DNA of 54,291 nt from Phycisphaera sp. (GCA_016124975.1 WGMP01000005.1:1-54291); one strand, 5' to 3'. Shown: positions 26,901 to 36,600, counted from the first letter of the stretch. Numbers and translations: made by a program. Notes: generated by a model from the letters alone, not told the origin.

Positions 26901-27330
26901 CGTCCTCGAGCAGTACGGCGAGTCCGTGCTCAGGGTCGCTGAACGATGCACGCGCGTCGCGCAGCGCATCGACGCTCGCAACGAGGTCGCCCGCGGGAAC
27001 AAGCGCCACCGCGCTCCGTCGCGCCCGCACCGCGGCAAGCCCGAGCGCGACCGCGCGCGCGCCATCTCCGCCGACGACGACCTCGGTGTGGTGCCGTGCG
27101 AGGAGCCTCTGCGCCACATCCTGCTGCGCGACTCCCGCGAGGCGCGCGAACCGCTGCGACGAGGCCGCCGCGACCAGCCCGACGGGAACCTGCGACTCGA
27201 GCACGCCCTTGAGAATCGCCTCGCAGGCGTCGACGAAGACAGGCCCGTCGGCGGCCTGGAGCGGAGTCTGCGGAGCGTTGGTGCCCGTTCCCTGCACGGC
27301 AGGAAGATAGTGGAAACGCGCATCGCCCAC
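23923..27330 (-). CDS. Indolepyruvate:ferredoxin oxidoreductase-like giant protein, divergent and probably cofactor-poor
   Basis: The 1135-residue product follows the order of fused 2-oxoacid:ferredoxin oxidoreductases. An N-terminal pyrimidine-binding-like domain has AVLLEDDTAG and the VEPGDLSSLRDAIEHAL..PVAIVV segment. A domain II-like region covers about 240-340. A remnant of the TPP region lies near 480-600. A gamma-type domain lies at about 675-790 (HIAGCRGQTPG..., FSDEPCGRGRRAW). A long helical tail follows. The ferredoxin-type cysteine motifs are absent (no CXXC anywhere) and the TPP-binding GD..N pattern is not clear. The GTG at 27330 is the most upstream plausible start; no ribosome binding site is seen. 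It is divergent from the HAD gene, 73 bp apart. The family assignment is moderate; catalysis is doubtful. Confidence 0.6.
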   Translation of the reverse strand: MGDARFHYLPAVQGTGTNAPQTPLQAADGPVFVDACEAILKGVLESQVPVGLVAAASSQRFARLAGVAQQDVAQRLLARHHTEVVVGGDGARAVALGLAAVRARRSAVALVPAGDLVASVDALRDARASFSDPEHGLAVLLEDDTAGEPALCPRRLARDAGLAMVEPGDLSSLRDAIEHALRLSRAGIVPVAIVVDRALLESLETIPARPNRVVTGVDEMILQRRTRPSVRLTDAGDLMRVARRLELNQVTSLPSPGEREVVGFIALGACERALAHVLEELGLAGRVPVLRLGLVAPIDESVLQRFLDRVQLAVVLEPRPGSASSFVLEAADLLRRRGMRVPPIASRELPPTPDAETPVLGRGDAVRASILARRVIHLLHAVRPSLAVATRLETRDAALEALRIPARDAEIGTASALASLQELLREVDQELRSRAAQDAEQGGAASAVRALAIESLPARADAEGTVVVEIHARRRFLREAPAAIEQAARDGIDRLIIALDIGSGSSGESRLARIADASIPSGASERATVVRADISDADAVRAKLIEAVERGGLTVLVLVDGPPPRLDAAAVDRAFVERDRLGYQPQQRLVWSADIACEIRPPAVAGLLDEAEEQGAIPIQGSFTSEDLGVRVDGLQLHAMAISEQVEVVRTKPPITAYSRGAAGLVPPRPIHADRGVFRAHIAGCRGQTPGLVASVLADAGRAMGYRVEVLFSDEPCGRGRRAWAQVLFVKLRADESRAPRTAAIPYGEADLVLGVDGVEALRALGPDPALRVASAVRTAIVANDGPLEDQFDEERLAACSELEGAVERVALAAHSSVDDYASLCRTNLLSERLLDAALLGVAYQRGLVPVSVEALEQALRNAEQRGFGRSFEAFSFGRRLEAGAVLRRTVEEREPIERLVRRLALELVRERFGGSRRAERYALSAGGMVVAFSRFGDGEEVDRATRAVVTALHRSIVWGGTRMMRLYEGLVAGLLRADPSGDLAVVAAEPLADAVLVRDILYVLAMSTSLEQRRRIRERLGVRASHGDTVERRFLSRFEVLSGTRRYRLDLRTSDWPAEVVRLLRPIVPWTFRGDARGQEVRAYAISLAERAAKGFADDPAHWSMCLRRFAMLASDGGLRSLGATELRASVEGL

Positions 27331-27403
27331 GGCGCCCGTGCCCGGGTCTACGATGCTTCCCCGCGTCCCTCAGGCCTCCCGCGACCCGCGATCCTCCCGC
27401 CGC

Positions 27404-28267
27404 ATGCGATACCGCCTCCTCATCACAGACCTCGACGGCACGCTCCTCGACCGTCGCGGCGCCGTGAGCGAGCGAAATCTCGAGGCGATCCGCAGGCTGC
27501 AGGACTCGGGCGTCGAGGTCGTCCCCGCGACGGGCCGCGCGCTGCGCGAGTGCGGGCATGTCCTCGACTTCATCAACCATGAGGGCCATGCCGTGACCGC
27601 GGGCGGCGCGCTGATCCACGACGCGCGCGACGGCGCGGTGGTGCTGCGCCGCACGCTTCCCCCCGAGGTCGTGCGCCATGTGGCGACGGTCCTCGGCGAG
27701 CGCGAGCATCTCGCGCAGCTCCTGCAGGACCACACCGCGGCGGGCGTCGACTATGTGATGATCGGCGACCACGAGTTCGACCCTGCGACCAAGTGGTGGT
27801 TCGAGCATCTTCCGCTCAGCTACCGCCGCGTCTCGACGCTTGCCGAACACGACGAGGCGGGCCACACCGTGCGCGTCGGCACGGTCGCGCTCGGCGAGCG
27901 GCTGGCGGAGATCGTGTCGCTATTGAAGCGCGATCTCGGCGACCTCATCGCCGTCCAGCACTGGTCCGCGCTCACCGCCGAGCACGCAACGGGGTCGCCC
28001 ACGCACATCCTCGAGGCCTTTGACCGCGGCGTGAACAAGTGGACCGCGATCGAGGCCCTCTGCGCCGAGTACGGAGTCGACCCTCGCGAGACCGCGGCCG
28101 TCGGCGACGGGCTCAACGACCTCGAGATGGTCCGCGAGGCAGGCCTCGGGATCGCCATGGCGAACGCAGACCCCCGCATCGCCGCGGTGGCCGACGCGCG
28201 GGCAGGCCACCACGACGCACACGGCTTTGCGGACGCTGCGGAGCTCGTGCTCGCCGCCAACCGCTGA
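27404..28267 (+). CDS. HAD-superfamily (Cof-type, class IIB) phosphatase
   Basis: The 287-residue cytoplasmic phosphatase has motif I DLDGTLLD at residues 9-16, a threonine motif (VVPATGRA), the lysine of motif III (GVNKWTAIEAL) and motif IV GDGLNDLEM. A large C2-type cap lies between motifs II and III. Such enzymes remove phosphate from sugar phosphates or small metabolites; the substrate is not evident. The ATG at 27404 begins the family-like sequence; a possible TACGAT -10 box is 49 nt upstream. A GC-rich imperfect hairpin (GGGCGG..AAA / TTTCCGCCC) follows the stop at about 28273-28299. Confidence 0.87.
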   Translation: MRYRLLITDLDGTLLDRRGAVSERNLEAIRRLQDSGVEVVPATGRALRECGHVLDFINHEGHAVTAGGALIHDARDGAVVLRRTLPPEVVRHVATVLGEREHLAQLLQDHTAAGVDYVMIGDHEFDPATKWWFEHLPLSYRRVSTLAEHDEAGHTVRVGTVALGERLAEIVSLLKRDLGDLIAVQHWSALTAEHATGSPTHILEAFDRGVNKWTAIEALCAEYGVDPRETAAVGDGLNDLEMVREAGLGIAMANADPRIAAVADARAGHHDAHGFADAAELVLAANR

Positions 28268-28345
28268 GGAACGGGCGGGAAAGGCGTCGTTTCCGCCCCG
28301 CCCCGCAGGGATCGGCCGTCATCCGCGCCCTTCGCGAGCCGCCCC

Positions 28346-28375
28346 TTGGCGCATTGCCCCCTCTGCCGATAGAGT
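28346..28375 (+). promoter_or_regulatory. Promoter with TTGGCG / TAGAGT, 18-bp spacer
   Basis: TTGGCG at 28346-28351 and TAGAGT at 28370-28375 precede the ATG at 28385 by only 9 nt, so transcription should begin at or next to the start codon. Confidence 0.5.
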
Positions 28376-28384
28376 GTCCGATCT

Positions 28385-29221
28385 ATGAGCGAGAAGGCTC
28401 CCGACCAGAACCGCCAGCGTCAGGTGCAGACCCAGGACCTCACGGAGAGCCGTCTCAACGACGACTTCGTGTTCTGGCTGAAGCGCCACGGCATGAACTA
28501 CCTGCTCGTCGTGCTGCTCGTGGCGTGCGGCTTCATGGGTTACGCCTGGTGGCAGCGCAAGCAGGTCGAGAAGGCCACCGTCGCGTGGGACGAATTCGTG
28601 CAGGCGAGCCTCCCCGAGTCGCTCGAGCAGGTCGCGAAGGACAACGAGGCCCACCCGCAGGTCGCCGTGACGGCCCTGCTGCGCGCGGCCGACCTCAGGC
28701 TGCAGCAGATCCAGACGGGCGAGGCCTCCCCGAAGGTTGGCGACACCCCCGCCGTTCCGCTCGACGAAGCGGGCCGCAAGATCGCGCAGGACGCGGCGGA
28801 CGAGAACTACGCCAAGGCCGCCGAGCTCGCCACCCGCGCAACTGCGGGCGACCGCTCGCGCGCCGCTCCCGTCGTGGTGCCGAGCCTCTTCGGTCGCGCA
28901 GCGATCGCCGAGAGCCGAGGCGACTTCAGCGCTGCGCGCGGCTTCCTCGAGGAGGCTGCGAAGGTCGCGGGCGACCGATGGCCGCGCCTCGTCGAGATCG
29001 CCAACAACCGCATCGCGGGTCTCGCGGACCTCGAGAAGCCGATCTCGCTGCCGAAGCAGTCCGAGCTCTTCGTGCGCACCGTCGAGCCCGCGCCGACCCT
29101 GCCGCAGGATGATCTCTTCAACGCGATCATCGAGGAGCAGGGCTCCGGCGATGGATCGGCGGGCGGCGATGCTCCGTCTGCGCCCGAGACGCCCGCACCC
29201 GTTCCCCCCGCGGGCGGCTGA
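28385..29221 (+). CDS. YfgM-like membrane-anchored TPR protein
   Basis: The 278-residue protein has a 40-residue hydrophilic cytoplasmic N-terminus, one transmembrane helix at about 39-57 (NYLLVVLLVACGFMGYAWW), then a TPR-like helical exported region and an alanine/proline-rich end. This is the architecture of the YfgM/TPR_21 family, which in E. coli attaches to the SecYEG translocon as a periplasmic chaperone; that role is known for the family, not shown here. It is 12 bp upstream of the RluD-type gene and co-directional. Confidence 0.7.
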   Translation: MSEKAPDQNRQRQVQTQDLTESRLNDDFVFWLKRHGMNYLLVVLLVACGFMGYAWWQRKQVEKATVAWDEFVQASLPESLEQVAKDNEAHPQVAVTALLRAADLRLQQIQTGEASPKVGDTPAVPLDEAGRKIAQDAADENYAKAAELATRATAGDRSRAAPVVVPSLFGRAAIAESRGDFSAARGFLEEAAKVAGDRWPRLVEIANNRIAGLADLEKPISLPKQSELFVRTVEPAPTLPQDDLFNAIIEEQGSGDGSAGGDAPSAPETPAPVPPAGG

Positions 29222-29233
29222 CGCGAGCGGCCC

Positions 29234-30442
29234 GTGGCCGATCTGAACCAGCCTGCTGGAGCCTCTGACGGCGTCGATGACGATGGCGCGCGTGCGAGGC
29301 AAGACCGCACCGCGGCGCTCCTTGGCGCTGGCGGCGCCGTCGACCGCGACGCGCTCTTCGCCATCTACGAGGAGAACGCGGCGAAGGACGACGAGACCCC
29401 CGTCACGGTCGAGTTCGAACTGCTGAAGGACCTCGACAAGCGCCTCGACCGCTACATGGTCGACCGCGTGCCGTTCCTCTCGCGCACGCAGATCCAGCGG
29501 CTGATCGAGGAAGAGGCGATCACCGTCAACGGCCGCGTGCCGAAGAGCTCGACCAAGCTGAGGAAGGGCGACAGGATCGTCGCCACCCTGCCGCCGCCAC
29601 CATCGGGGGCGATTCAGCCCGAGGACATCCCGCTCGATGTGATCTACGAAGACGACGCGATCATCGTCGTCAACAAGCCCGCGGGGCTCATCGTGCATCC
29701 CGCGCGCAGCCACAAGTCGGGCACGCTCGTGAACGCGCTCGCGTGGCGGTTCAAGTATGTCTCGGGGGGCGAGCTCTCGAAGGTCGGCGAGGAGTTCGCG
29801 CGGCCCGGCATCGTCCACCGCCTCGACAAGTTCACCTCGGGCGCGATCGTCAGCGCCAAGAACGACACCGCGCACTGGCGCCTCGGCAAGCAGTTCGAGA
29901 TGCGCCGCACCGACAAGCGCTATCTCGCGCTCGTGCACGGGCACCCCGAGAAGGATGTCGAGACGATCGACCTGCCGCTCGGAAAGCACCCGTCGATCAA
30001 GGAGAAGTACGCGGTGCGCTTCGACGACACGGGGAAGCCCTCGGTGACGATACTCCGCGTGCGCGAGCGCTACACGGGGCCGGGCGGCGCGAAGCATGCG
30101 CTCGTCGAGCTCGAGCTCAAGACAGGCCGCACGCACCAGATCCGCGTGCATCTCTCGTATCTCGGCTTCCCGATCGTCGGCGACGACATGTACGGCGGCA
30201 GGCACGCGACCGAACGCGACCTCGGCGGCGAGTCGGACGCGATGCTCCTCGCGCGCCAGGCGCTCCACGCGACGACGCTCGGCTTCAAGCACCCGATGAC
30301 CGAGCAGCCCGTGAAGTTCACCGCCCCGCTCGCGGCCGACATCGCGCGGGCGGTCGAACTTCTCCGCGCCGCCACGCGCGCCGCAGGCCTCGAGCCGACG
30401 GCGGACGCGCCTGGCGCGACGATCGATCTCGCGCGCGTCTGA
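29234..30442 (+). CDS. rluD: RluD-family 23S rRNA pseudouridine synthase
   Basis: The 402-residue enzyme has an S4 RNA-binding domain at about residues 68-118 (FLSRTQIQRLIEEEAITVNG) and a catalytic domain with HRLDKFTSG containing the nucleophilic Asp198. The family's GRTHQIRVHL and P-G-D-MYGG segments follow. The start is GTG 29234; about 65 residues precede the S4 domain, longer than usual. RluA-family members isomerise uridine in rRNA or tRNA; RluD-type S4-containing members usually act on helix 69 of 23S rRNA, so the exact target is inferred. It is probably co-transcribed with the YfgM-like gene and converges on the small gene at 30484. Confidence 0.9.
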   Translation: MADLNQPAGASDGVDDDGARARQDRTAALLGAGGAVDRDALFAIYEENAAKDDETPVTVEFELLKDLDKRLDRYMVDRVPFLSRTQIQRLIEEEAITVNGRVPKSSTKLRKGDRIVATLPPPPSGAIQPEDIPLDVIYEDDAIIVVNKPAGLIVHPARSHKSGTLVNALAWRFKYVSGGELSKVGEEFARPGIVHRLDKFTSGAIVSAKNDTAHWRLGKQFEMRRTDKRYLALVHGHPEKDVETIDLPLGKHPSIKEKYAVRFDDTGKPSVTILRVRERYTGPGGAKHALVELELKTGRTHQIRVHLSYLGFPIVGDDMYGGRHATERDLGGESDAMLLARQALHATTLGFKHPMTEQPVKFTAPLAADIARAVELLRAATRAAGLEPTADAPGATIDLARV

Positions 30443-30483
30443 CGCTGCAACCATGCCATGGCAACAGCGAGGGAGGTATTCCG

Positions 30484-31014
30484 TCAATCCTCCGTGATTT
30501 CATCAACCAGCGCGTAGAACCCCCCGCCCTCGCGGCGCAGGCGTCCCGCCGCGACGAGCGCCTCCCACACCGAGCGCGGGTAGTCGCTCGGGGCGATGAT
30601 GGCGTCGATCTCGGCCTTCTTTCCCGTGGTCGTGGGCCGCACGCCGAGGCGGCTCTCTGCGTCGAGGCGCGCGAACTTCAGGCGCTTGCGGAACGCCTTC
30701 ATCGCGGCCTTCATCACATCGGCGTCGACCTTGGGGGCCTCTGGCGCGACGGGCGCCGAAGCCTCGACCTCCTCGCCCCCGAGCCAACGCACGAGAAGCG
30801 CGGCCTGCGCCGAGTCGCGCGCCGTCACCAGCCGCATGATCGCGTGCGGGTCGACCTTCGCCTTGAGGAGCAGCTTGTGCAGCGCGCCCCAGTGCGGCCC
30901 GGCGGCCGCGGCGTCCATTGCTGCGAGTGCGTCAACCTTGGCCGCGATCTCCGCAAGAAGCGCGGCTGGCGGGGCAGCGGGTCGCTTGCCGAACGGGCTC
31001 GGTGCATCGCTCAT
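30484..31014 (-). CDS. Conserved-looking hypothetical protein (176 aa)
   Basis: This is a soluble, alanine/lysine-rich protein beginning MSDAPSPFGKRPAAPP. The C-terminal half is basic and helical (VMKAAMKAFRKRLKFARLDAESRLG) and ends with a small winged-helix-like segment (YPRSVWEALVAAGRLRREGGGFYALV). The last part hints at nucleic-acid or protein binding but no family is assigned. Its start is 6 nt from a TACGCT box and it lacks a usual Shine-Dalgarno position. It is divergent from the pullulanase gene, with only 50 bp between the two starts. Confidence 0.75.
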   Translation of the reverse strand: MSDAPSPFGKRPAAPPAALLAEIAAKVDALAAMDAAAAGPHWGALHKLLLKAKVDPHAIMRLVTARDSAQAALLVRWLGGEEVEASAPVAPEAPKVDADVMKAAMKAFRKRLKFARLDAESRLGVRPTTTGKKAEIDAIIAPSDYPRSVWEALVAAGRLRREGGGFYALVDEITED

Positions 31015-31020
31015 GGAGAG

Positions 31021-31026
31021 AGCGTA
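31021..31026 (-). promoter_or_regulatory. TACGCT -10-like box, 6 nt before ATG at 31014
   Basis: Read on the minus strand as GCGGTACGCT. It is one of two back-to-back boxes in the 50-bp divergent region shared with the pullulanase gene. Confidence 0.42.
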
Positions 31027-31051
31027 CCGCAGCCTGCGGGAAGTCGGGCAC

Positions 31052-31057
31052 TACACT
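31052..31057 (+). promoter_or_regulatory. TACACT -10-like box, 7 nt before ATG of the pullulanase
   Basis: CTACACT is followed by CGGCCCC and the ATG at 31065. The layout closely resembles the aldehyde dehydrogenase start (CTACGCT, CCGCGCC, ATG). Confidence 0.45.
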
Positions 31058-31064
31058 CGGCCCC

Positions 31065-33650
31065 ATGCGCACGGTTCAACGCCTGCTCGTCGTGCTCGCC
31101 CTCCTCGTCGCGGCGCTATCCGGTCCGCTGGCGCAGGGATCGCCGCAATCGAAGGACTTCCCCGCGCTCGCAGGGAAACTGAAGGTCCGCGAGTACTCGG
31201 TGGGCGGCGAGCCCGCGGAGTCGCTCCTCGTCGTCCACTACCACCGCCCCGCCAAGGACTACGCGGGCTGGAACCTCTGGGTCTGGCCCGAGGGCGGCGA
31301 AGGCGCGCAGTCGAACTTCGGCGGCGAAGACGCGTTCGGCCGCTACGCCATCATCCCCTTCGCAAGGACCCCCGCGCGCGCGGGCTTCCTCATCCGACGC
31401 GGCAACTGGGAGGAGAAGGACTTCGACCAGGACCGCTTCGTCGAGCTGAAGAAGGGCGCGGTCACGGAGATCTGGGTCAACGCGGGCGACGGAGCGTTCA
31501 CGACCGACCCGACCAAGGTCGACCTGAGCCTTCGCATCGAGGGTGCGTTCCTCGACGACGCACGCACGGTCACGCTCGCGCTCTCGCGTCCGCTCGATCG
31601 CGCCGAGCGCCGCGCGATCGAGATCTTCGACCGCCGCGATCCCTCGCGCACGCTGCGGATCAAGTCGTCCGAGGGCGAGCGCATCCTCTCGATCGAGCTC
31701 GCCCGCGCGGTCGAACCCGCCGATGTCGCGCAGCTCATGCTGCGATTCGATCCGAAGGCCGCCTCCGACCGCGCGCTTGCAGACATCCAGCCCGTCACGG
31801 TCTACGCGCGCGGCGTGCTGGAGTCGCCTGAATTCAGCCCACTCGACGCCCGCTTCGGCGCGTTCTGCTCGCCTGCGCGGACGGAGTTCGTCACCTGGTC
31901 GCCCGTCTCCGACTCGGTCGAGCTCCTCCTCTATGAGCCGCGCGGCGCGCCCGCGCCCTCGCGCACCCTCGCGCTCGCCCGCGGCGAGAAGGGCGTCTGG
32001 CGCACCTCCGTCGACGGCGACCTCCACGGCGTCGAGTACCGCTACCGCTTCACGAACTACGGCGTCGCGCGCGAGGTGCCCGACATGTGGGGCTACGCCG
32101 CGAACGCAGACAGCACGCGTACAGTCGTCGCGGATCTCTCGCGCCTCGAGCCCGAGGGCTTCGCGAACTCGCCGCAGCCGAAGCTCGCGCAGCCGACCGA
32201 CGAGATCATCTACGAGATCCATGTGCGCGACTTCACGCAGCGCTGCCCGAACGTGGCGGACGACCTCCGCGGCACCTACCTCGGGCTCGTTCATCCTGGA
32301 ACGCCCTCGGGAAACGGCCCCGTCACGGGCCTCGCGCACCTCAAGGACCTCGGAGTCACCGCCGTCCACCTCCTTCCGATCCACGACTTCACCGCGAAGG
32401 TCGGCGAGTACAACTGGGGCTACTGGACCACGCTCTTCAACGTGCCCGAGTCGAACTACGCGACGAATCCGGCAGACCCATTCAGCGCGATCCGCGAGCT
32501 CCGCACGGCCGTCGCCGCGCTCCATGAGAACGGCATCCGCGTCATCCTCGACGTGGTCTACAACCACACCTCCGACGGCTCGCTCTTCTCGCCCTTCGGC
32601 GCGCCCGCGCCCTACTACTTCTTCCGAACCACGCCCGCGGGCCGCCTGACCAACGACTCGGGCACGGGCAACGGCTTCGCAGACGAGCGCCCGATGGCGC
32701 GCAAGTACATCGTCGACAGCGTGGCGCACTGGCTCGAGGCGTACCGCATCGACGGCTACCGCTTCGACCTCCTCGGCTGCCACAAGCCCGAGACCGTGCG
32801 CGCGATCTGCGAGCGCGTGAAGGCGATCCGCCCCGACGCCACGCTCTACGGCGAGCCCTGGACGGGCGGCGGCCCTATCCACTTCGGAAAGGGCGCGCAG
32901 AAGGGCCTCCCGATCGCGGTCTTCAACGATCACCTCCGCAACGCGATCCGCGGCGACCTCGACGGCACGGCGATCGGATTCGCCACGGGTGCGGGCGGCG
33001 ATGTCGACGCGATCCGCCGCGGAATCGCGGGCGCGATCGACGACTTCACGCAGGAGCCCGCCGAGACGATCAACTACACGAGCGCACACGACAACCTCGT
33101 GCTCTGGGACAAGATCGCGAAGACCCAGCCCTCGCTCGGCGACGCCACGCGGCGCATGATGCAGAAGCTCGCGATCGGCGTGGTGCTCACGAGCCAGGGC
33201 ATCCCGTTCCTCCACGGCGGATGCGAGTTCGCGCGCACGAAGCAGGGAAACCACAACAGCTACGACGCGGGCGACGAGATCAACGACTTCGGCTGGTCGC
33301 GCAAGAGCGAGTACCGCGACATCTATGAGTTCACGCGCGGACTGATCGAGCTCCGCCGCGCGCATCCCGCCTTCCGCATGGACGACGACGCCGAGGTCCG
33401 CAAGGCGATCCGCTTCGCGCCGTCAGGCCGCGAAGTCGCGTTCACGATCGACGGCCGCGTCGCTGGCGACAGCTGGTCGCTCATCCATGTCGCCTACAAC
33501 GACGAGCCCACGCCGCTCGAGATCACGCTCCCCGAAGGCGAGTGGACCGTCGTCGTCGACGCGACGCGCGCGGGCACGACGCCCCTCGGCACCGCGCGCG
33601 GACGCGTGACGCTGCCGCCCTACTCGATGTTCGTCGGCTACCGCGACTGA
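31065..33650 (+). CDS. pulA: Secreted type I pullulanase (GH13) with N-terminal CBM41
   Basis: The enzyme should hydrolyse alpha-1,6 branches in pullulan, glycogen or starch outside the cytoplasm. The 861-residue product has a signal peptide (RLLVVLALLVAALSGPLAQG), a CBM41-like starch-binding domain at about residues 35-130 (VHYHRPAKDYAGWNLWVWPEG), a CBM48-like domain at about 265-365, the type I pullulanase hallmark YNWGYWT near 465, and the GH13 catalytic barrel. Catalytic residues are Asp568 (GYRFDLL), Glu597 (YGEPW) and Asp676 (SAHDN). The gene ends 4 bp from the convergent RND pump gene. No maltose or glycogen genes are adjacent. Confidence 0.93.
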   Translation: MRTVQRLLVVLALLVAALSGPLAQGSPQSKDFPALAGKLKVREYSVGGEPAESLLVVHYHRPAKDYAGWNLWVWPEGGEGAQSNFGGEDAFGRYAIIPFARTPARAGFLIRRGNWEEKDFDQDRFVELKKGAVTEIWVNAGDGAFTTDPTKVDLSLRIEGAFLDDARTVTLALSRPLDRAERRAIEIFDRRDPSRTLRIKSSEGERILSIELARAVEPADVAQLMLRFDPKAASDRALADIQPVTVYARGVLESPEFSPLDARFGAFCSPARTEFVTWSPVSDSVELLLYEPRGAPAPSRTLALARGEKGVWRTSVDGDLHGVEYRYRFTNYGVAREVPDMWGYAANADSTRTVVADLSRLEPEGFANSPQPKLAQPTDEIIYEIHVRDFTQRCPNVADDLRGTYLGLVHPGTPSGNGPVTGLAHLKDLGVTAVHLLPIHDFTAKVGEYNWGYWTTLFNVPESNYATNPADPFSAIRELRTAVAALHENGIRVILDVVYNHTSDGSLFSPFGAPAPYYFFRTTPAGRLTNDSGTGNGFADERPMARKYIVDSVAHWLEAYRIDGYRFDLLGCHKPETVRAICERVKAIRPDATLYGEPWTGGGPIHFGKGAQKGLPIAVFNDHLRNAIRGDLDGTAIGFATGAGGDVDAIRRGIAGAIDDFTQEPAETINYTSAHDNLVLWDKIAKTQPSLGDATRRMMQKLAIGVVLTSQGIPFLHGGCEFARTKQGNHNSYDAGDEINDFGWSRKSEYRDIYEFTRGLIELRRAHPAFRMDDDAEVRKAIRFAPSGREVAFTIDGRVAGDSWSLIHVAYNDEPTPLEITLPEGEWTVVVDATRAGTTPLGTARGRVTLPPYSMFVGYRD

Positions 33651-33654
33651 CGCG

Positions 33655-36600
33655 TCACGCGCCGCCGGCGCCAGCGGCCTTTCCGTCGCGCACCACCACC
33701 GCCATCACGAGCGGCACCACGAAGATCGTGAAGATCGTCGACACGAGGAGACCTCCCGCGACCACGGCGCCGAGCCCGCGGTAGAGCTCGCTTCCCGCGC
33801 CTGGCGCGAGGACGAGCGGCAAGAGGCCCATCACGCTCGTGAAGCTCGACATCAGGATCGGCCGCACGCGCGTGCGCACGCTTTCGGCGATCGCGGCGCG
33901 CGCGGGCAGCGCCACGCCGCGCGCGACCGCAGGCGCGCCGCGGAGCCCGCGGAACGCGAGGTCGGACGGAGCCTCGTCGCCCTCGCCGCGCATGAAGTTC
34001 CGCGCCTGGTGCACGATGAGGATCGCGTTGTTCACGACGACGCCGATCAGGATCACGAAGCCGAGCATCGTGAGGACATCGAGCGTCTGCATGGGCATGA
34101 GCGGCATGCTCATGCTCCAGAGGAACACCGCAAACAGCGCCACCACGCCGCCGACGCACGCGAGCGGAACGCTGAACAGGATGACGAGCGGCAGCTTGAA
34201 GCTCTGGAAGAGCACCACCATCACGAGATAGCAGACGAGGAGCGCGAGGAACATCGAGCTCGTGACGAGCCCGAGCACCGTGCCGTCGCCGAGCAGCGTC
34301 TCCTGGATGCTCGCGAGCTTGCTCGCGCTGCCCGCCACGTCGGTGCGGACCGAGCCGGGAATCGAACCGTCCGCGCGCGCATCGTCGAGCGTCTTCTCGA
34401 TGACCACGATGGCCTCGTCGAGCGCCATTGTCGGCGGCGTCACCTGGAGGCTCACCGCGCGCTGGCGGTCGACGTGGTTGATCTGCGTGGGCGCCGTGCC
34501 GCGCTCGATGGAGGCGAGCGCGCCGAGATGCACCGCGCGCCCGATCGGCGTCGCGATCGGCGTGTCTGGCAGCGCGCCGAGGTCGCGCGACGCGACCTCC
34601 GCCGCAGCGATCGCCGCATTCGCGTCGACCACCTTGAGGTCGATCGACTCGCCGCCGAGGCGATACTCGCCCACGATCGCGCCGTCTCCCGCCGCAAGCA
34701 CCGCCGTCCCGAGCTGCGCAGGCGAAAGCCCTGCCTCCGCGATCGCGCGCTGGTTCGGCACGAGACGCACCTCGGGCCCGGGCAGGTTGAAGCTCGGCGG
34801 ATCGGGCTGCACGGAGCCAGGTCCGAACGCTCCCATGAGCCGCAGGAAGGTCGCGTTCGCAGCCGCCGTCACCGCATCGAGATCGTCGCCGATGAAGTCG
34901 ACGCGCACGGCGCTTCCCGACGAGCCGCTCGTGCGGAAGAGCGGCACCTGGAACGCGAACGCGAGCGTCCCCGGCAAGACCTCGGGCCGCGTCGCGTGGT
35001 TCATGAGGTACTCGTTCGCCGTCGCGCGGGCGCTCTCCGCGGCGACGCCGCCGTGGAACATCGCGCCAGGGAAGCTGACCACGAAGTAGTTCTCGACGGC
35101 CGAAGGCTTGATCGTGTCGCCGACCTTCCACGCCATCCACGGCGCCACGGGCACGCTCGGCAGCGCGTCCTCGGCGGCGGCGCGCTCAGGCGAACCAGCG
35201 GGCAGCTTGCCCGCCTCCCAGTACGGCCGCACCGTCGACTCGACGCGCTCGGCGATCTCGGTCTGCTGCTCGAGGCTCGTTCCTGGTGGCGGCAGGATCA
35301 GGCCGAAGACGAGGTTTCGGTTGCCGCGCGGAAGATAGTCGCGCGGCGGCAGCAGGAAGACGGTTCCCGCGATGGACACGCCCGTGAAGACGAGCGCGGC
35401 CGCAAGCGCCACCGCGCGGTTGGCGGTCACGCGGTAGATGCCGCGCGCGATCAGGGTCGAGAGCCTTCCAAGCCAGCCCTTCTCCGTGAGCGATGCCGTT
35501 CCCGCCGCGAGCGGCTTCAGAAGCCGCGACGCCGCCGACGGAACGACCGTGATCGCCACCAGCATCGAGAGGAGCACGCTCACGCTCAGCGCGATCGCGA
35601 TGTCGCGGAACAGCTGACCGACCTCGTCCTCGATGAGGAGGATCGGGATGAACACGACGACCGTCGTGAGCGTCGAGCCGAGGATCGCGCCCCAGACCTC
35701 GCTGGTCGCGTCGATCGCGGCGCGCGTGGGGCTCTTGCCGCGCTCCATGTGCCGCCAGATGTTCTCGAGCACGACGATCGCGTTGTCGACGAGCATGCCG
35801 ACCGCAAAGGCAAGGCCCGCGAGGCTGATCACATTGACGGTGCGGCCGAGCGCAAGGAGCACCACGACCGTGCCGATGATCGAGATCGGAATCGCGATCC
35901 CGATGATCGCGATCGCGCGCCACGAACGAAGGAACAGGATCAGCGTGATCGTGGCGAGCAGGCCGCCCTGCCAGATGTTGTTCGTGACGAGCGCGATCGC
36001 GTCGTCGATGTAGGTGGTCTGGTCGTAGACGATGCGCAGCTTCAGCGGATCCGCCGTGAAGCCGCGCTGCGCGCTCTCGGTGGCGAGCAGCCCGCCCGCG
36101 CCGTTGAGTTCGTCGATCGCGGCGCGCACCCCGTTCATCACTTCGACGATGTTCGAGCCGACCTCCTGCTGCACATTGATGGCGATCACGGGCTTGCCCG
36201 AGCTGCGCACGAAGCCCGACGGCTTCTTGTAGGTGACGATCGCCTCGGCGACATCCCCGACGCGGATCGGACGCCCCTCGCGCACGGCGACCACGACCGC
36301 CTCGACCGCTTCGGGCGACTCGAACTGCCCGACCGCGCGCACCGCGACCTCGCTCTTCGACTCGCGCACGCTGCCGGCGCTCGCGTTGCGGTTCGCGGCG
36401 CCGAGCGCAGCGATCAGGTCGTCGACGGTCAGCCCGCGCTGCGCGAGGCGCTCCGCGTCGAAGCGCACCTGCAGCTCGCGCTCGCGCCCGCCGAGGACAT
36501 TGACCTCGCTCACGCCGTTCACGCGCTCGAGCCGCGGCTTGATGCGGTCCTGCGCGAAGTCCTGCAGCGTGCGGATGTCGAACGCATGGCCGTCGGCCTC

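Noticed and set aside
25288-27582. 764-codon plus-strand frame
   Set aside because: It is antisense to the oxidoreductase-like gene and consists of low-complexity Arg/Ala/Asp/His-rich sequence.
28271-28300. Terminator after the HAD gene
   Set aside because: The hairpin is imperfect with a bulge and is followed by C-rich sequence rather than T residues.
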